This document shows positions 23,870-34,261 of a DNA stretch of 47,778 bases, piece by piece. The notes under the pieces were generated by a model, which made no database searches, was not told the origin of the DNA, and worked only from the letters and a program-made list of their open reading frames with translations. Numbering within the stretch: position 1 is the stretch's first letter; each line of letters starts with the position of its first letter. The translations under genes were made by a program, and so were the position numbers. Source of the stretch: Proluteimonas flavola (GTDB lineage: Bacteria; Pseudomonadota; Gammaproteobacteria; Xanthomonadales; Xanthomonadaceae); assembly GCF_021191705.1 (NCBI RefSeq), contig NZ_JAIWPU010000054.1, forward strand, positions 1-47,778, read 5' to 3'.

Positions 23870-25858
23870 TCAGAGCGCCTTCGCCGCCTCGACGATCTTC
23901 TCGACCGTGATGCCGAAGTGCTGGAACAGTTTGTCGGCCGGGGCCGAGGCGCCGAAGGTGTCGATGCCGATCACGGCCCCGTCCAGGCCCACGTAGGCGC
24001 GCCAGAATGCGGTGACGCCGGCTTCGATCGCGACGCGCTTGCGCACGGCGTTCGGCAGCACGGATTCGCGGTACGCCGCGTCCTGGCGGTCGAACACGTC
24101 GGTCGAGGGCATCGACACCACGCGTACGGTGTCGCCGAGCCGCTCGGCCGCCTGCGTCGCCAGACCGATCTCCGAACCGGTCGCGATCAGGATGATCTCC
24201 GGCGTGCCGACCGAATCCTTCAGCACGTAGCCACCGCGCGCGATGTCGGCGACCTGCGCCGTGTCGCGTGCCTGGTGCGGCAGGTTCTGGCGCGAGAAGA
24301 TCAGGCAGCTCGGCCCGTCCTGGCGCAGGATCGCCGACTTCCACGCCACCGCCGATTCGACCGCGTCGCACGGGCGCCACACGTCGTTGTTCGGGATGTA
24401 ACGAAGCGACGCGAGATGCTCGACCGGCTGGTGGGTCGGGCCGTCTTCGCCCAGGCCGATCGAATCGTGCGTGTAGACATGGATCGCATGCGCGGGGATC
24501 AGCGCGCTCATGCGCACGGCGTTGCGGGCGTAGTCGCTGAAGACCAGGAACGTCGCGTCGAACGGAATGAAGCCGCCATGCAGCGCCAGACCGTTGGCGA
24601 TCGCGCTCATGCCGAACTCGCGCACGCCGTAATAGACGTAGTTCGCGTTGGCGTCGGTGCTGGCGGCGGACGTGCTGCCCGTCCACAGGGTCAGGTTGGA
24701 ATGCGCGAGGTCGGCCGAGCCGCCGATGATTTCCGGCAGCAGCGGTGCGAAGGCTTCGATCGCCATCTGCGAGGCCTTGCGCGAGGCGATCGTCGGGCCG
24801 TCGCTCTGCAGCCTGGCGATGAAGGCATCGGCGTCGGCTTCGAAACCCGCCGGCAGCGTGCCGTTCGAACGGCGCAGGAACTCGGCCGCCAGTTCCGGGT
24901 GCTGCGCCTGATAGCCGGCGAACAGCGCATCCCAGTCCGCCTGGCGCTGCCTGCCCGTCCCGACGGCGTGCCAGGCGTCGCGGATCGGCTGCGGCACTTC
25001 GAACGGTCCGTGCGTCCAGCCGAGCGCGGCGCGCGTGGCATCCGATTCCTCCTTGCCCAGCGGCGCGCCGTGCGAGGACTCCTTGCCGGCGCGGTTGGGC
25101 GAACCGAAACCGATCGTCGTGCGGCAGCACACCAGCACCGGCTTGTCGTCTTCGGCGGTGGCGGCGGTGATCGCGCGCGAGATCGCATCGGCGTCGTGGC
25201 CGTCGACGTCGCGGATCACGCGCCAGCCATAGGCCTCGAAACGTGCCGGGGTGTCGTCGGTGAACCAGCCTTCGGTGTTGCCGTCGATCGAGATGCGGTT
25301 GTCGTCCCAGAACGCGACCAGCTTGCCCAGGCCCAGCGTGCCGGCCAGCGATGCGGCTTCGTGCGAGATGCCTTCCATCAGGCAGCCGTCGCCCATGAAC
25401 ACCCAGGTGCGATGGTCGACGACCGCGAACCCGGGACGGTTGAAACGCTGCGCGAGCAGGCGCTCGGCGAGTGCGAAGCCGACGGCATTCGCGAAACCCT
25501 GGCCCAGCGGGCCGGTGGTCGTCTCGACGCCGGGCGTCTCGTGACGTTCCGGGTGACCGGCGGTCCTGCTGTGCAGCTGGCGGAAGTTCTTCAGCTCGTC
25601 CAGCGGCAGGTCGTAACCCGAGAGGTGCAGCAGCGCGTAATGCAGCATCGAGCCATGACCGTTCGACAGCACGAAGCGGTCGCGGTTGCACCACTGCGGG
25701 TTCGCCGGGTTGTGGCTGAGGTGGTCGTTCCACAGCACTTCGGCGATGTCGGCCATGCCCATCGGCATGCCGGGATGGCCGGACTTGGCGGCATCGACGG
25801 CGTCGATGGCGAGGAAACGGATGGCGTTGGCGAGTTCGCGACGGGTCGGCGTGGTCAT
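23870..25858 (-). CDS. tkt: Transketolase
   Basis: Transketolase moves two-carbon units between sugar phosphates in the pentose phosphate pathway using thiamine diphosphate. The 662-residue product matches the family length and has [15 protein letters not shown] near 65-80, the ThDP motif [18 protein letters not shown] near 156, and [16 protein letters not shown] near 466-481 in the pyrimidine domain. It is transcribed alone, with its own terminator, and is divergent from nothing nearby: the next gene upstream on the same strand is the symporter. Confidence 0.97.
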   Translation of the reverse strand: MTTPTRRELANAIRFLAIDAVDAAKSGHPGMPMGMADIAEVLWNDHLSHNPANPQWCNRDRFVLSNGHGSMLHYALLHLSGYDLPLDELKNFRQLHSRTAGHPERHETPGVETTTGPLGQGFANAVGFALAERLLAQRFNRPGFAVVDHRTWVFMGDGCLMEGISHEAASLAGTLGLGKLVAFWDDNRISIDGNTEGWFTDDTPARFEAYGWRVIRDVDGHDADAISRAITAATAEDDKPVLVCCRTTIGFGSPNRAGKESSHGAPLGKEESDATRAALGWTHGPFEVPQPIRDAWHAVGTGRQRQADWDALFAGYQAQHPELAAEFLRRSNGTLPAGFEADADAFIARLQSDGPTIASRKASQMAIEAFAPLLPEIIGGSADLAHSNLTLWTGSTSAASTDANANYVYYGVREFGMSAIANGLALHGGFIPFDATFLVFSDYARNAVRMSALIPAHAIHVYTHDSIGLGEDGPTHQPVEHLASLRYIPNNDVWRPCDAVESAVAWKSAILRQDGPSCLIFSRQNLPHQARDTAQVADIARGGYVLKDSVGTPEIILIATGSEIGLATQAAERLGDTVRVVSMPSTDVFDRQDAAYRESVLPNAVRKRVAIEAGVTAFWRAYVGLDGAVIGIDTFGASAPADKLFQHFGITVEKIVEAAKAL

Positions 25859-25943
25859 GGGCTCGGGGACGGGCGGCTGCGGACGGGAGCCGGCAATTGT
25901 CCCACGAGCGCCGCCGCACTGCCGGCCCGCATGTCCGCGCCGG

Positions 25944-27350
25944 TCAGGCGCGGGGCCCGGCCGGTGGACGCCTGTCCGGCGTGTCGTCCCCGTCGGCGTG
26001 GGTCACTCGCAGCTGGCCGTCCTCGCCGATCACCATGTCGTCGTGCTCGTGCGCCGCCTCGCTGCGGCCGATGACGACCGAGCCGACCATATCGCCGCCG
26101 ATGTTGACCGTGGTGCGGCACATGTCGAGGAAGCGGTCGACGCCGAGGATGATGCCGATGCCCTCGGGCGGGATGCCGAACATCACCAGGATCGTCGCGA
26201 TCACCGGCAAGGACCCGCCAGGCACGCTGGCCGCGCCGATGCCGCCCATGATGCACATCACCAGGATCATGATCTGCTGCACGAACGTCAGCTCGATGCC
26301 GAACAACTGGGCGAGGAACAGCACGGTCACGCCCTCGTAGAGCGCAGTGCCGTTCATGTTGACGGTCGCGCCGAGCGTGCAGACGAAGCGCGCGACACGT
26401 CGCGGCACGCCGAGATTCTCCTCGGCGGTCTTGAGCGAGGTCGGCAGCGTGGCCGCGCTCGACGAGGTGGAGAATGCGGTCAGCAGTGCCGGCTGCGAGC
26501 GGCGGAACACGTCGATCGGCGAACGCCGGCCGAGCACGAGCGTCAGCACCGAGAACGTACCGAAGAAGTGCAGCGCCAGCGCCAGCACCGCGGTCAGCAC
26601 GAACCAGCCCAGCTGCACCATCAGGCCCAGGCCCATGCGCGCGGTCAGCGTGAACAGCAGTGCGGCGACGGCGTACGGCGCCAGGCGGATCACCCAGTCG
26701 ATCAGCTTCAGGCTGATGTCGTAGACGCCCTGCACCGCGCCGACGAAGCTGCGCGTGCCCGGCGAATTCACCACCGTCGCGGCGATGCCGAACAGCAGCG
26801 CGAACACCATCACCGCGATCAGGTCGGTATTGGCGGCCGCGGCAACGGGATTGCGCGGCACCATGTTGAGCAGCATGTCGACGAGGCCGATCTTCGCCGG
26901 CTCGGCGATCGTGGCGCCGGCGGCGGCCGAATCCGACAGCATCGCGTCGCGCAGCGCCGGATCGATGCCGGCGCCGGGCTGGACGATCGACACGACCACC
27001 ATGCCGATCACCACCGCGATGAAGGTCGTGCCGAACACCCAGACCAGGGTCTTGCCACCGAGGCGACCGAGCGAGCGCGGGTCGCCGATCTCGACCACGC
27101 CCAGGACCAGCGCCGAGAACACCAGCGGCACCACCAGCATGAACAGCAGGCGCAGGAACAGCTGGCCGATCGGCTCGGTGACATACCGGATCAGGCCCTC
27201 GACCCATCCCGAGAACGCGGGCGGCACGCCCTCGACGGTCAGGTGGCCGGTCAGCAGGTTGATCGCCAGGCCGGCGATCGCGCCGACGAGGAAGCCGATC
27301 AGCATCTTGGTGTGCAGTGGCATGCCGCCGGATCCGGATGTCGAGCTCAT
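25944..27350 (-). CDS. Dicarboxylate/amino acid:cation symporter (DAACS family)
   Basis: The 468-residue product is a secondary transporter of the DAACS (GltP/DctA) family for glutamate, aspartate or C4-dicarboxylates with Na+ or H+. It has about eight membrane helices, the serine-rich re-entrant motif [25 protein letters not shown] and [11 protein letters not shown], and ends with a hydrophilic tail of about 45 residues. The ATG at 27350 is preferred to the long upstream reading because the first membrane helix begins right after it. The exact substrate cannot be told from the sequence. Confidence 0.92.
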   Translation of the reverse strand: MSSTSGSGGMPLHTKMLIGFLVGAIAGLAINLLTGHLTVEGVPPAFSGWVEGLIRYVTEPIGQLFLRLLFMLVVPLVFSALVLGVVEIGDPRSLGRLGGKTLVWVFGTTFIAVVIGMVVVSIVQPGAGIDPALRDAMLSDSAAAGATIAEPAKIGLVDMLLNMVPRNPVAAAANTDLIAVMVFALLFGIAATVVNSPGTRSFVGAVQGVYDISLKLIDWVIRLAPYAVAALLFTLTARMGLGLMVQLGWFVLTAVLALALHFFGTFSVLTLVLGRRSPIDVFRRSQPALLTAFSTSSSAATLPTSLKTAEENLGVPRRVARFVCTLGATVNMNGTALYEGVTVLFLAQLFGIELTFVQQIMILVMCIMGGIGAASVPGGSLPVIATILVMFGIPPEGIGIILGVDRFLDMCRTTVNIGGDMVGSVVIGRSEAAHEHDDMVIGEDGQLRVTHADGDDTPDRRPPAGPRA

Positions 27351-27538
27351 GTAGGGCGCCTGCTGGAAGACAGGGCAGCTTAACAAACAGGTTCCGCGGC
27401 GCGCGCACCAGCGGCCAGTCGCGAGCAGGCAGCCCCGCACCGCGCACGACGACGGGACGGGGCCGCCGGACAGCGCGATGCGCGGTTTCCGGACGCGATC
27501 CGCGCACGGCATCGCGCCGCAGCCGGTATCCTTGGGCG

Positions 27539-29371
27539 ATGTCCCCGTCCCACGACGCCGGCGCGCTCGAAGTCCTGCAGCGCGTGTTCGGCCATGCCGC
27601 ATTCCGCGGCGAACAGGCCGCCATCGTCGCGCATGTCGCCGCCGGCCATGATGCGCTGGTGCTGATGCCCACCGGCGGCGGCAAGTCCATGTGCTACCAG
27701 GTGCCGGCGCTGCTGCGCGACGGCGTGGCGATCGTCGTCTCGCCGCTGATCGCGCTGATGCAGGACCAGGTGGACGCGCTGCTGCAATCGGGCGTGCGCG
27801 CCGCATATCTCAATTCCACGCTCGATGGCGAGACCGCGCAGCGCGTGGAGCGCGAACTGCTGGCCGGCGAACTCGACCTGCTGTACGTCGCGCCCGAGCG
27901 CCTGCTGACCCCGCGCTTCCTGTCGCTGCTCGACCGTGCGCCGCTGGCCCTGTTCGCCATCGACGAGGCGCACTGCGTCTCGCAGTGGGGCCACGATTTC
28001 CGCCGCGAGTACCGCGAGTTGACGATCCTGCACGAGCGCTGGCCGGATGTGCCGCGCATTGCGCTGACCGCGACCGCCGATCCGCCGACCCAGCGCGAGA
28101 TCGCCGAACGCCTGCAGCTCGAGGACGCGCGGCGTTTCGTCAGCTCGTTCGATCGGCCCAACATCCGCTACACGATCGTGCAGAAGGACAACGCCAAACG
28201 CCAGCTGCTCGACTTCGTGCAGACCCACCGCGGCGAGGCCGGCATCGTCTACTGCCTGTCGCGGCGCAAGGTCGAGGAGACCGCCGAATACCTCGCCGGC
28301 CAGGGCGTCGACGCGATTCCCTACCACGCCGGCATGGACGCGGAACTGCGCTCGGCCAACCAGCGCCGCTTCCTGCGCAACGACGGCGTGGTGGTGGTCG
28401 CGACGGTCGCGTTCGGCATGGGCATCGACAAGCCCGACGTGCGCTTCGTCGCGCACACCGACCTGCCGAAATCCATCGAGGGCTACTACCAGGAAACCGG
28501 CCGTGGCGGCCGCGACGGCGAGCCGGCCGATGCCTGGATGTGCTACGGCCTCGGCGATCTGGTGCTGCTGCGGCAGATGATCGAGCAGTCCGAATCCGGC
28601 GACGAACGCAAGCGGCTCGAACACCGCAAGCTCGATGCGCTGGTCGGCTACTGCGAGACGATGCGCTGCCGCCGACAGGTGCTGCTGGCGAACTTCGGCG
28701 AGGACTTCGCGGCCAACGGCGCAGGCCAGCCCTGCGGCAACTGCGACAACTGCCTCGACCCGCCGGCGGCGTGGGACGCGACCGTGCCCGCGCAGAAGGC
28801 GCTCAGCTGCGTCTATCGCAGCGGCCAACGCTTCGGCGCCGCGCACATCATCGACATCCTGCGTGGCAGCGAGAGCGAGCGGATCCGCCAGTTCGGCCAC
28901 GACCGGCTCAGCACCTACGGCGTCGGCACCGATGTCGATGCGCGCGTGTGGAAGAGCGTGCTGCGCCAACTGGTCGCGCAGGGCCTGCTCGACGTCGATG
29001 CCGAAGGCTACGGCGGCCTGCGCCTGACCGAAGCCAGCCGCGGCGTGCTCAAGGGCGAGACGCAGGTGATGCTGCGCAAGCCGACGAACGCGCGCGAGCG
29101 CGTGCGCACCTCACGCGCGGCCACCGGCGCCGACATCGATCTCGCGCCTGCCGACCGGCCGCTGTTCGAATCCCTGCGCGCACTGCGTGGCCGGCTGGCG
29201 CGCGAGCAGAACGTGCCCGCCTACGTGATCTTCCACGACGCCACGTTGCGCGAGATCGCACGCCAGCGGCCGATCAGCCACGGCCAGCTCGGCGGCATCG
29301 GCGGGGTGGGCGCCGGCAAGCTCGAGCGCTACGGGGATGCGGTACTGGAGACGGTGCTGGACGCGGATTGA
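27539..29371 (+). CDS. recQ: ATP-dependent DNA helicase RecQ
   Basis: RecQ is a 3'-5' DNA helicase acting in recombination and fork repair. The 610-residue product has Walker A MPTGGGKS (43-50), DEAH box (142-145), the aromatic-rich loop [10 protein letters not shown], the helicase C motif GRGGRDG, a zinc-binding RQC region with C-x-C-N-C-D-NC (CGNCDNC), and an HRDC domain at the C-terminus (from about 533). Length is standard. It is divergent from the symporter across a 188-bp gap. Confidence 0.97.
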   Translation: MSPSHDAGALEVLQRVFGHAAFRGEQAAIVAHVAAGHDALVLMPTGGGKSMCYQVPALLRDGVAIVVSPLIALMQDQVDALLQSGVRAAYLNSTLDGETAQRVERELLAGELDLLYVAPERLLTPRFLSLLDRAPLALFAIDEAHCVSQWGHDFRREYRELTILHERWPDVPRIALTATADPPTQREIAERLQLEDARRFVSSFDRPNIRYTIVQKDNAKRQLLDFVQTHRGEAGIVYCLSRRKVEETAEYLAGQGVDAIPYHAGMDAELRSANQRRFLRNDGVVVVATVAFGMGIDKPDVRFVAHTDLPKSIEGYYQETGRGGRDGEPADAWMCYGLGDLVLLRQMIEQSESGDERKRLEHRKLDALVGYCETMRCRRQVLLANFGEDFAANGAGQPCGNCDNCLDPPAAWDATVPAQKALSCVYRSGQRFGAAHIIDILRGSESERIRQFGHDRLSTYGVGTDVDARVWKSVLRQLVAQGLLDVDAEGYGGLRLTEASRGVLKGETQVMLRKPTNARERVRTSRAATGADIDLAPADRPLFESLRALRGRLAREQNVPAYVIFHDATLREIARQRPISHGQLGGIGGVGAGKLERYGDAVLETVLDAD

Positions 29372-29419
29372 GCGTCCCCATGCGTCATCCCGGGGAAGCG
29401 GCGCGGATTGCCTGGAAGC

Positions 29420-29495
29420 TGGTGGGTCGTGATGGATTCGAACCATCGACCAGCGGATTAAAAGTCCGATGCTCTACCGACTGAGCTAACGACCC
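29420..29495 (-). tRNA. tRNA-Lys (anticodon TTT)
   Basis: The 76-nt minus-strand sequence folds as a tRNA: acceptor GGGTCGT pairing with ACGACCC, D-arm GCTCAGTCGGTAGAGC, anticodon loop CTTTTAA with TTT at positions 34-36, T-loop GGTTCGAATCC, and encoded 3' CCA. It lies between recQ (convergent) and queC. Confidence 0.97.
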
Positions 29496-29567
29496 GGAAG
29501 ACTGTCGCCGGCAGCGGAGGCCGGCGCAGGGGCCGCATTCTAGCGCAATGTGGGCGACGCGTCGGCC

Positions 29568-30245
29568 TCAGGCCGCGGCGTCCGTGTAATGCGTGGGATC
29601 GGGCACGCCTGCGGCGTCGAATCCATCCGCGCGCAGGCGGCATGCGTCGCAGTGACCGCAGGCCAGCCCCTGCGCATCGGCGTTGTAGCAGGAGACGGTC
29701 AGGCCGAAGTCGACGCCGAGCCGCACGCCTTCGCGCACGATGTCGCCCTTGCCCATGCGCTGCAGCGGTGCGTGCACGCGGATGCCTGCACCTTCGACGC
29801 CCGCCTTGGTCGCGAGATTGGCCAGGCGTTCGAATGCATCGACGAATTCGGGACGGCAGTCGGGATAGCCGGAGTAGTCGACCGCGTTGACGCCGCAGAA
29901 GATGTCGGCCGCGCCCAGCACCTCGGCCCAGCCGAGCGCGAGCGACAGCATGATCGTGTTGCGTGCCGGCACGTAGGTCACCGGAATGCCTGCGCCGCCT
30001 GCTTCGGGCACCTCGATGTCGTCGGTGAGTGCCGAGCCGCCGATGCTGCGCAGGTCGACATCGACGGTCTTGTGCACAGTGACGCCCATCGCTGCGGCCA
30101 CGCGCGCGGCGGCGTCGAGTTCGGACGTGTGACGCTGGCCGTAGCGCACGCTCAGCGCATGCACATCGAAACCCTGTTCCTGGGCGATGGCGATGACGGC
30201 GGCGGAGTCCATGCCTCCGGACAACAGGACGACGGCTTTCTTCAT
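29568..30245 (-). CDS. queC: 7-cyano-7-deazaguanine synthase QueC
   Basis: QueC makes preQ0 from 7-carboxy-7-deazaguanine, ammonia and ATP in queuosine biosynthesis. The 225-residue product has the PP-loop SGGMDS (9-14), [13 protein letters not shown], and the C-terminal zinc site with four Cys ([20 protein letters not shown] spans the ligands). It lies downstream of queE with the heptamer arrays between, so the two may be co-transcribed. Confidence 0.97.
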   Translation of the reverse strand: MKKAVVLLSGGMDSAAVIAIAQEQGFDVHALSVRYGQRHTSELDAAARVAAAMGVTVHKTVDVDLRSIGGSALTDDIEVPEAGGAGIPVTYVPARNTIMLSLALGWAEVLGAADIFCGVNAVDYSGYPDCRPEFVDAFERLANLATKAGVEGAGIRVHAPLQRMGKGDIVREGVRLGVDFGLTVSCYNADAQGLACGHCDACRLRADGFDAAGVPDPTHYTDAAA

Positions 30246-30322
30246 GGGATTCGGGATTCGTGATTCGGGATTCGGGATTCGGGATTCGTGATTCGTGATT
30301 CGTGATTCGTGATTCGTGATTC
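30246..30322. repeat. Heptamer array, 11 units of GGGATTC/GTGATTC
   Basis: Eleven contiguous 7-bp units (five GGGATTC, six GTGATTC by my reading) start at the base after the queC start codon's upstream edge. This is the Xanthomonadaceae-type intergenic heptad microsatellite. It directly precedes the queC ATG, so no normal ribosome-binding site is visible within 70 bp upstream of queC other than within the repeat. Confidence 0.92.
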
Positions 30323-30363
30323 GTGGAAAGCCTAACGGTCAAATCGCGAAATGGCGCTCTTCC

Positions 30364-30391
30364 GAATCACCAATCACGAATAGCGAATCAC
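30364..30391. repeat. Heptamer array in opposite orientation, 4 units
   Basis: GAATCAC, CAATCAC, GAATAGC, GAATCAC: four heptamers that are the reverse complement of the GTGATTC units 41 bp away. The two arrays could pair into a long hairpin in the queE-queC transcript. Confidence 0.85.
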
Positions 30392-30401
30392 AGCGCTTTC
30401 T

Positions 30402-31082
30402 TCACCGCCCAGGTTCGTCGTTCCACAACAGCTTGTGCAACTGCATCTGGAACTTCACCGGCAGGCGGTCGGCGACGATCCAGTCGGCCAGCTCGCGGCC
30501 GGTGATCTCGCCCTTGCTCGGCGAGAACAGCACGTCGCAGCGATGCGGCAGGCCCTTGGTCAGCACGAGATCGCGCGCCCACTCGTAATCGGCGCGCGAG
30601 CACACGACGAACTTGATCTGGTCGTGCGCGGTCAGCAGCGGCAGGTTGTCCCAGCGATTGCGATGCGCCTCGTTGGAGGCAGGCGTCTTGATGTCGAGCA
30701 CGCGACTCACACGCGGATCGACCGCGGAGATGTCGAGCGCACCCGAGGTTTCCAGCGACACCTGGTAGCCGGCATCGCACAGGCGTCGCAGCAGGCCGAT
30801 GCACCGCTTCTGCGCCAGCGGCTCGCCACCGGTGACGCAGACATGCCGCACGCCGTGCTTCGCGACCTCGGCGAGGATGTCGTCGATCGTCCACCAGTCG
30901 CCGCCGTGGAAGGCGTACGCGGTGTCGCAGTAGGTGCAGCGCAACGGGCAGCCGGTCAGACGGACGAACACCGTCGGCCAGCCGGCGTCGCGGGCTTCGC
31001 CCTGCAAGGACAGGAAGACTTCGGTGAGCTTGAGCCGGTCGGCCGCGGATGCGGCGACCGCATCGGGCGTGACGGCGGTCAT
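30402..31082 (-). CDS. queE: 7-carboxy-7-deazaguanine synthase QueE
   Basis: QueE is a radical-SAM enzyme that rearranges 6-carboxy-tetrahydropterin to 7-carboxy-7-deazaguanine. The 226-residue product has the radical-SAM cysteines C45-x3-C49-x2-C52 (GCPLRCTYC), FLSLQGE near the N-terminus for substrate contact, and TGGEPL (84-89). It lies 5 bp downstream of cpoB, so it is the tail of the Tol-Pal operon. Confidence 0.96.
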   Translation of the reverse strand: MTAVTPDAVAASAADRLKLTEVFLSLQGEARDAGWPTVFVRLTGCPLRCTYCDTAYAFHGGDWWTIDDILAEVAKHGVRHVCVTGGEPLAQKRCIGLLRRLCDAGYQVSLETSGALDISAVDPRVSRVLDIKTPASNEAHRNRWDNLPLLTAHDQIKFVVCSRADYEWARDLVLTKGLPHRCDVLFSPSKGEITGRELADWIVADRLPVKFQMQLHKLLWNDEPGR

Positions 31083-31087
31083 ATGGA

Positions 31088-31915
31088 TCAGCGCAGGCGC
31101 GAGAGCTGGATCGCGCGAAGCCGGTCGGCGGCGGTGCGTGCCGCATCGGTGCCGGGATACTGCTTGCCGACATCGGCGAGCGTCGTCTCCGCGCCGTCGA
31201 GGTCTTTCAGGCCGTACTGCGACAGGCCGACCTTGAGCAGCGCGCCCGGGGCCTTATCGCTCTGCGGATAGCGCTGCAGCAGCGACAGGAACTGCTCCTG
31301 CGCCAGCGCGTAATTCTGGGTGACGTAATAGCTTTCGCCGAGCCAGTACAGCGCGTTCGGCGCGTAGCTGCCCTGCGGGTGCTGCTGCAGGAAGCCCTGG
31401 AACAGCGTGGCGGATTCGTCGTAGCGCGCATTTTTCAATGCATCGAACGCCTGCTCGTAGGCAGCGCGTTCGTCGGCAGGCGCAGCCTGCGGTGCGGCGG
31501 GCGCAGCACCCGTCGCGGAACCACGCGCGGCCTGCGCATTCGCGCCTGCCGCGGGTGCCGGCGTTGCAGCGCCGGTGGGATCGGGCAATTCCAGGCCACC
31601 ACCGCCGCCGCCCTGTCCGCTCTCGAGCCGGTTGAGCCGGCCGTCGATGTCGAGGTACTGGCTGCGGCTGCTGGACTTGAGCTGCTCGTTCTGCTGCTGG
31701 AGCTCTTCCACCTGCGAGCGCAGGGATACGATCTCCTGCCGCAGCTGGTTGAGCTGGTTGAGCAGATCGACGTTCGCGCTGGTATCGCCCGCGCGCGCTT
31801 CGAGCGAGGCCACGCGGTCCGCGAGGCTCGCCCGTTGCGCCCATGCGGGCGCGGCGACCACGAGGGTCGCCGCGAACGCAACTGGGAGCACTAGCCAATG
31901 ACGCATCGAACGCAT
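31088..31915 (-). CDS. cpoB: Cell division coordinator CpoB (YbgF)
   Basis: CpoB is a periplasmic protein linked to the Tol machinery and coordinating peptidoglycan synthesis with outer-membrane constriction. The 275-residue product has a signal peptide (cleavage after AWA), an N-terminal coiled coil (about 36-95), a Gly/Ala/Pro linker, and tetratricopeptide repeats in the C-terminal 130 residues (AYEQAFDALKNARYDESATLF, YWLGESYYVTQNYALAQEQF and a third). The ATG at 31915 overlaps the pal stop (TGATG); the ATG at 31906 is an alternative. Confidence 0.94.
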   Translation of the reverse strand: MRSMRHWLVLPVAFAATLVVAAPAWAQRASLADRVASLEARAGDTSANVDLLNQLNQLRQEIVSLRSQVEELQQQNEQLKSSSRSQYLDIDGRLNRLESGQGGGGGGLELPDPTGAATPAPAAGANAQAARGSATGAAPAAPQAAPADERAAYEQAFDALKNARYDESATLFQGFLQQHPQGSYAPNALYWLGESYYVTQNYALAQEQFLSLLQRYPQSDKAPGALLKVGLSQYGLKDLDGAETTLADVGKQYPGTDAARTAADRLRAIQLSRLR

Positions 31916-32427
31916 CAGCGGGCGGTGTAGATGATCTCGACGCGACGATTGCGGGCCCAGCAATCTTCGTTCGAGTCATTGCAGACCGGACGCTCTTCGC
32001 CGTAGCTCACGACGGCCAGTTGGGCAGCCGAACCACCGTTGGCCTGCAGCGCCGAGGACACGCCATTGCCACGACGCTCGCCCAGGCCCTGGTTGTATTC
32101 GCGGCTGCCGCGCTCGTCGGCGTGGCCTTCCAGCGAGATGCGCGCAGCGCTGCGGTCACGCAGGTACTTGGCGTGGCAGGCCATCACGGCCTGGAACTCG
32201 GGACGCAGGTTGTCCTGGTCGAGATCGAAGTAGACGACGCGCTGACGCAGGCATGCATCGCTGTCGAGGTCGGCCGGGGTGTACGCACCCGCGGTCGGGG
32301 CGGTCGGGGCCACGGTGCCGGTCGACGGACCGGTCTCGACCGGTGCCTCTTCCTTGACCTTCTTGGAACACGCAACGGCAGCGGTGCAGAGCATCGCGGC
32401 CAGCATCAAACGGGTGGTCATCTTCAT
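31915..32427 (-). CDS. pal: Peptidoglycan-associated lipoprotein Pal
   Basis: Pal anchors the outer membrane to peptidoglycan and binds TolB. The 170-residue product has a signal with lipidated Cys20, a short Pro/Thr linker, and an OmpA-like domain (about 58-168) with VYFDLDQDNLRPEF, LEGHADERGSREYNQGLGERR and NRRVEIIY. It follows tolB by 63 bp. Confidence 0.97.
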   Translation of the reverse strand: MKMTTRLMLAAMLCTAAVACSKKVKEEAPVETGPSTGTVAPTAPTAGAYTPADLDSDACLRQRVVYFDLDQDNLRPEFQAVMACHAKYLRDRSAARISLEGHADERGSREYNQGLGERRGNGVSSALQANGGSAAQLAVVSYGEERPVCNDSNEDCWARNRRVEIIYTAR

Positions 32428-32490
32428 CTCGTCGATCCTTGGTTTTCTGGCAACAGGGCAATTGTTATTGGACGGGACGTGCAGGCAGCG

Positions 32491-33813
32491 TCAGCGCTGT
32501 TCCCGGTACGGACCCCAAGCCGGCTCGCGCACATCGCCATCGGCGAGGACGAGGCGCTGACGCACACGGCCATCCGAGGACACCGCATACAACACACCCC
32601 TGCGCCCCTCACGCGCCCCGTACAGGACCATGCCGGCGTTCGGGGCGAAGCTCGGCGATTCGTCGAGCGACCCTGGCGACAGCGTGGACCAGCGGGGCGA
32701 CCCCAGGCTGCGATCCAGCAGTGCAATACGGTACACGTTGCCTGAACCTTGCGCCACGGCGATTTTCTTGCCATCGAAGGACACCGACGGGTCGGCGTTG
32801 TAGCTACCCTCGAAGGTCACGCGGGTGGCGCTGCCGCCGGACACCGGCGCCTGGTAGACCTGCGGGCGTCCGCCGCGGTCGGAGATGAAGTAGATGCTGC
32901 CGCCATCGGCCGCCCAGGCGGGCGAGGTGTCGATGGCGAAGTGGTTGGTGACCTGGGTCAGCGCCTTGCTGCCGAGGTCCATCACGTAGATCTCGGGATT
33001 GCCGCTGCGCGAGAGCGACAGCGCCAGACGGCGGCCGTCGGGCGAGAACGCCGGGGCGCCATTGATGCCGCGGAAGCTCGAGACCAGTTCGCGACCGCCG
33101 CTGGTGATGTCCTGGATGTAGATCGCCGAATTGCCGCTCTCGAAGCTGACGTAGGCGACGCGGCGGCCGTCCGGGCTCCAGCTGGGCGACATCAGCGGCT
33201 CGTTGGAGCGCACCACCGTCTGCGGGTTGTGGCCGTCGGAGTCGGCGACGATCAGCGCGTAACGGGCGCTCGGGCCGACGCCGGTCTGGGTGATGTAGGC
33301 GATGCGGGTCCAGAACGCGCCGCGCACGCCGGTGATCTTTTCGTAGATCGCGTCGGCCATCTGATGGGCGACATCGCGCATCGCATTCGGACGCGCAGTC
33401 ATCGCCAGGCCGAGCACGCGCTCCTGCTTGGCGACATCGAACAGCTCGTACTCGACGCGGTAGCTGCCGCCGCCGGCATCGACGACACGGCCGACGACGA
33501 GGAAGTCCTGGCGCAGCGCGCGCCAGGTCGGGTACTGGACCTCGCTGCCGCGGGTCGGGCGTTCGACGATGTCGCGCTCGGGCAGCGTGCGGAACTGGCC
33601 GGACCGGTCGAGATCGGCGCGCACCACGGCGGCGACATCGGTATCGGGCGCGGTCCCGCTGCCCTGGTAGGGCATCGGCACGACCGCGATCGGCATCGCC
33701 TGGGCACTGCCGCCGGTGATGTCGATCTCGAGGCCCTGCTGCTGCGCACTGGCGAGCATGGGCAGGCCGAGTGCGAACAGAGCCAACAGGCAACGGATCA
33801 GAATGGGTTTCAT
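32491..33813 (-). CDS. tolB: Tol-Pal system protein TolB
   Basis: TolB is the periplasmic beta-propeller of the Tol system. The 440-residue product has a signal peptide (cleavage after ASA, residue 23), the N-terminal alpha/beta domain (about 30-165) and a six-bladed propeller with repeated SPSWSPDGRRVAYVS, APAFSPDGRRLALS, SPAWAADGGSIYF and similar blades. The ATG at 33813 starts the signal peptide; the open frame extends upstream without support. Confidence 0.97.
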   Translation of the reverse strand: MKPILIRCLLALFALGLPMLASAQQQGLEIDITGGSAQAMPIAVVPMPYQGSGTAPDTDVAAVVRADLDRSGQFRTLPERDIVERPTRGSEVQYPTWRALRQDFLVVGRVVDAGGGSYRVEYELFDVAKQERVLGLAMTARPNAMRDVAHQMADAIYEKITGVRGAFWTRIAYITQTGVGPSARYALIVADSDGHNPQTVVRSNEPLMSPSWSPDGRRVAYVSFESGNSAIYIQDITSGGRELVSSFRGINGAPAFSPDGRRLALSLSRSGNPEIYVMDLGSKALTQVTNHFAIDTSPAWAADGGSIYFISDRGGRPQVYQAPVSGGSATRVTFEGSYNADPSVSFDGKKIAVAQGSGNVYRIALLDRSLGSPRWSTLSPGSLDESPSFAPNAGMVLYGAREGRRGVLYAVSSDGRVRQRLVLADGDVREPAWGPYREQR

Positions 33814-33889
33814 CGGCTTACCGGTTTGAAGAGAGTGAACCCGGGCAGCTTGGCCGCTGGACCGGGGAACAGGATGAATACCAGCGCAA

Positions 33890-34261
33890 TCATCGCGCCG
33901 TGGAGGTGAACGTGATGGTGAGACTGCGCGAGAACACCGGCTCGAAGCCGGCATAGGGCAACGGCGCGGCGCGCTGGACGGCGCGCAACAGTGACTGGCG
34001 GGCCACTGCGTCGAAGGCGCAGTCGGGCAGTGCGTCCACCGCCACGACATCACCGCCGGGCAGTTGCTGGATCACCAGCCGGCACCGGGCGTCGGCGGGA
34101 ATGCCCTCGGGCACGAGCCACGCGTTCTGGATCGCTTCGCGCAGGGCGGCGCCGTAGCGTGCCCTGAGCGCGCCGTCGTCCCTTGCGTGCGCTGGCGCGG
34201 CCAGCAACATGCCGCACAGCACGGCAACCGGGACGCGCGCTACGCCACGCCGCGGGATCAA
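33890..34261 (-). CDS. Secreted TolA domain III-like protein between tolA and tolB
   Basis: The 123-residue product has a clean signal peptide (RR, then VPVAVLCGMLLAAPAHA, cleavage near residue 26) and a domain that aligns with the C-terminal domain of TolA from the neighbouring gene: YGAALREAIQNAWLVPEGIP vs YAAAIQEAVRRNWRRPDNIP, QQLPGGDVVAVD vs MQLPGGEVMSVE, and LPYAGFEPVFSRSL vs LPYAGFESVFNRRL. It starts at a TTG that overlaps the tolA TGA (TTGA), implying coupling. It lacks the TolA membrane anchor and coiled coil. Inference: a soluble periplasmic copy that could compete with or assist TolA in contacting Pal, TolB or import substrates. Confidence 0.85.
   Translation of the reverse strand: MIPRRGVARVPVAVLCGMLLAAPAHARDDGALRARYGAALREAIQNAWLVPEGIPADARCRLVIQQLPGGDVVAVDALPDCAFDAVARQSLLRAVQRAAPLPYAGFEPVFSRSLTITFTSTAR

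Noticed and set aside
23918..26074. 718-codon open frame on the plus strand opposite transketolase
   Set aside because: Antisense shadow of a clear tkt; no start signal and no recognisable domain.
28096..29371. Possibility that recQ is part of a defence island with the neighbouring symporter
   Set aside because: RecQ has standard length and domains, and nothing around it resembles a defence gene.
30246..30391. Possible CRISPR array
   Set aside because: The units are contiguous 7-mers with no spacers; no cas gene is in the window.
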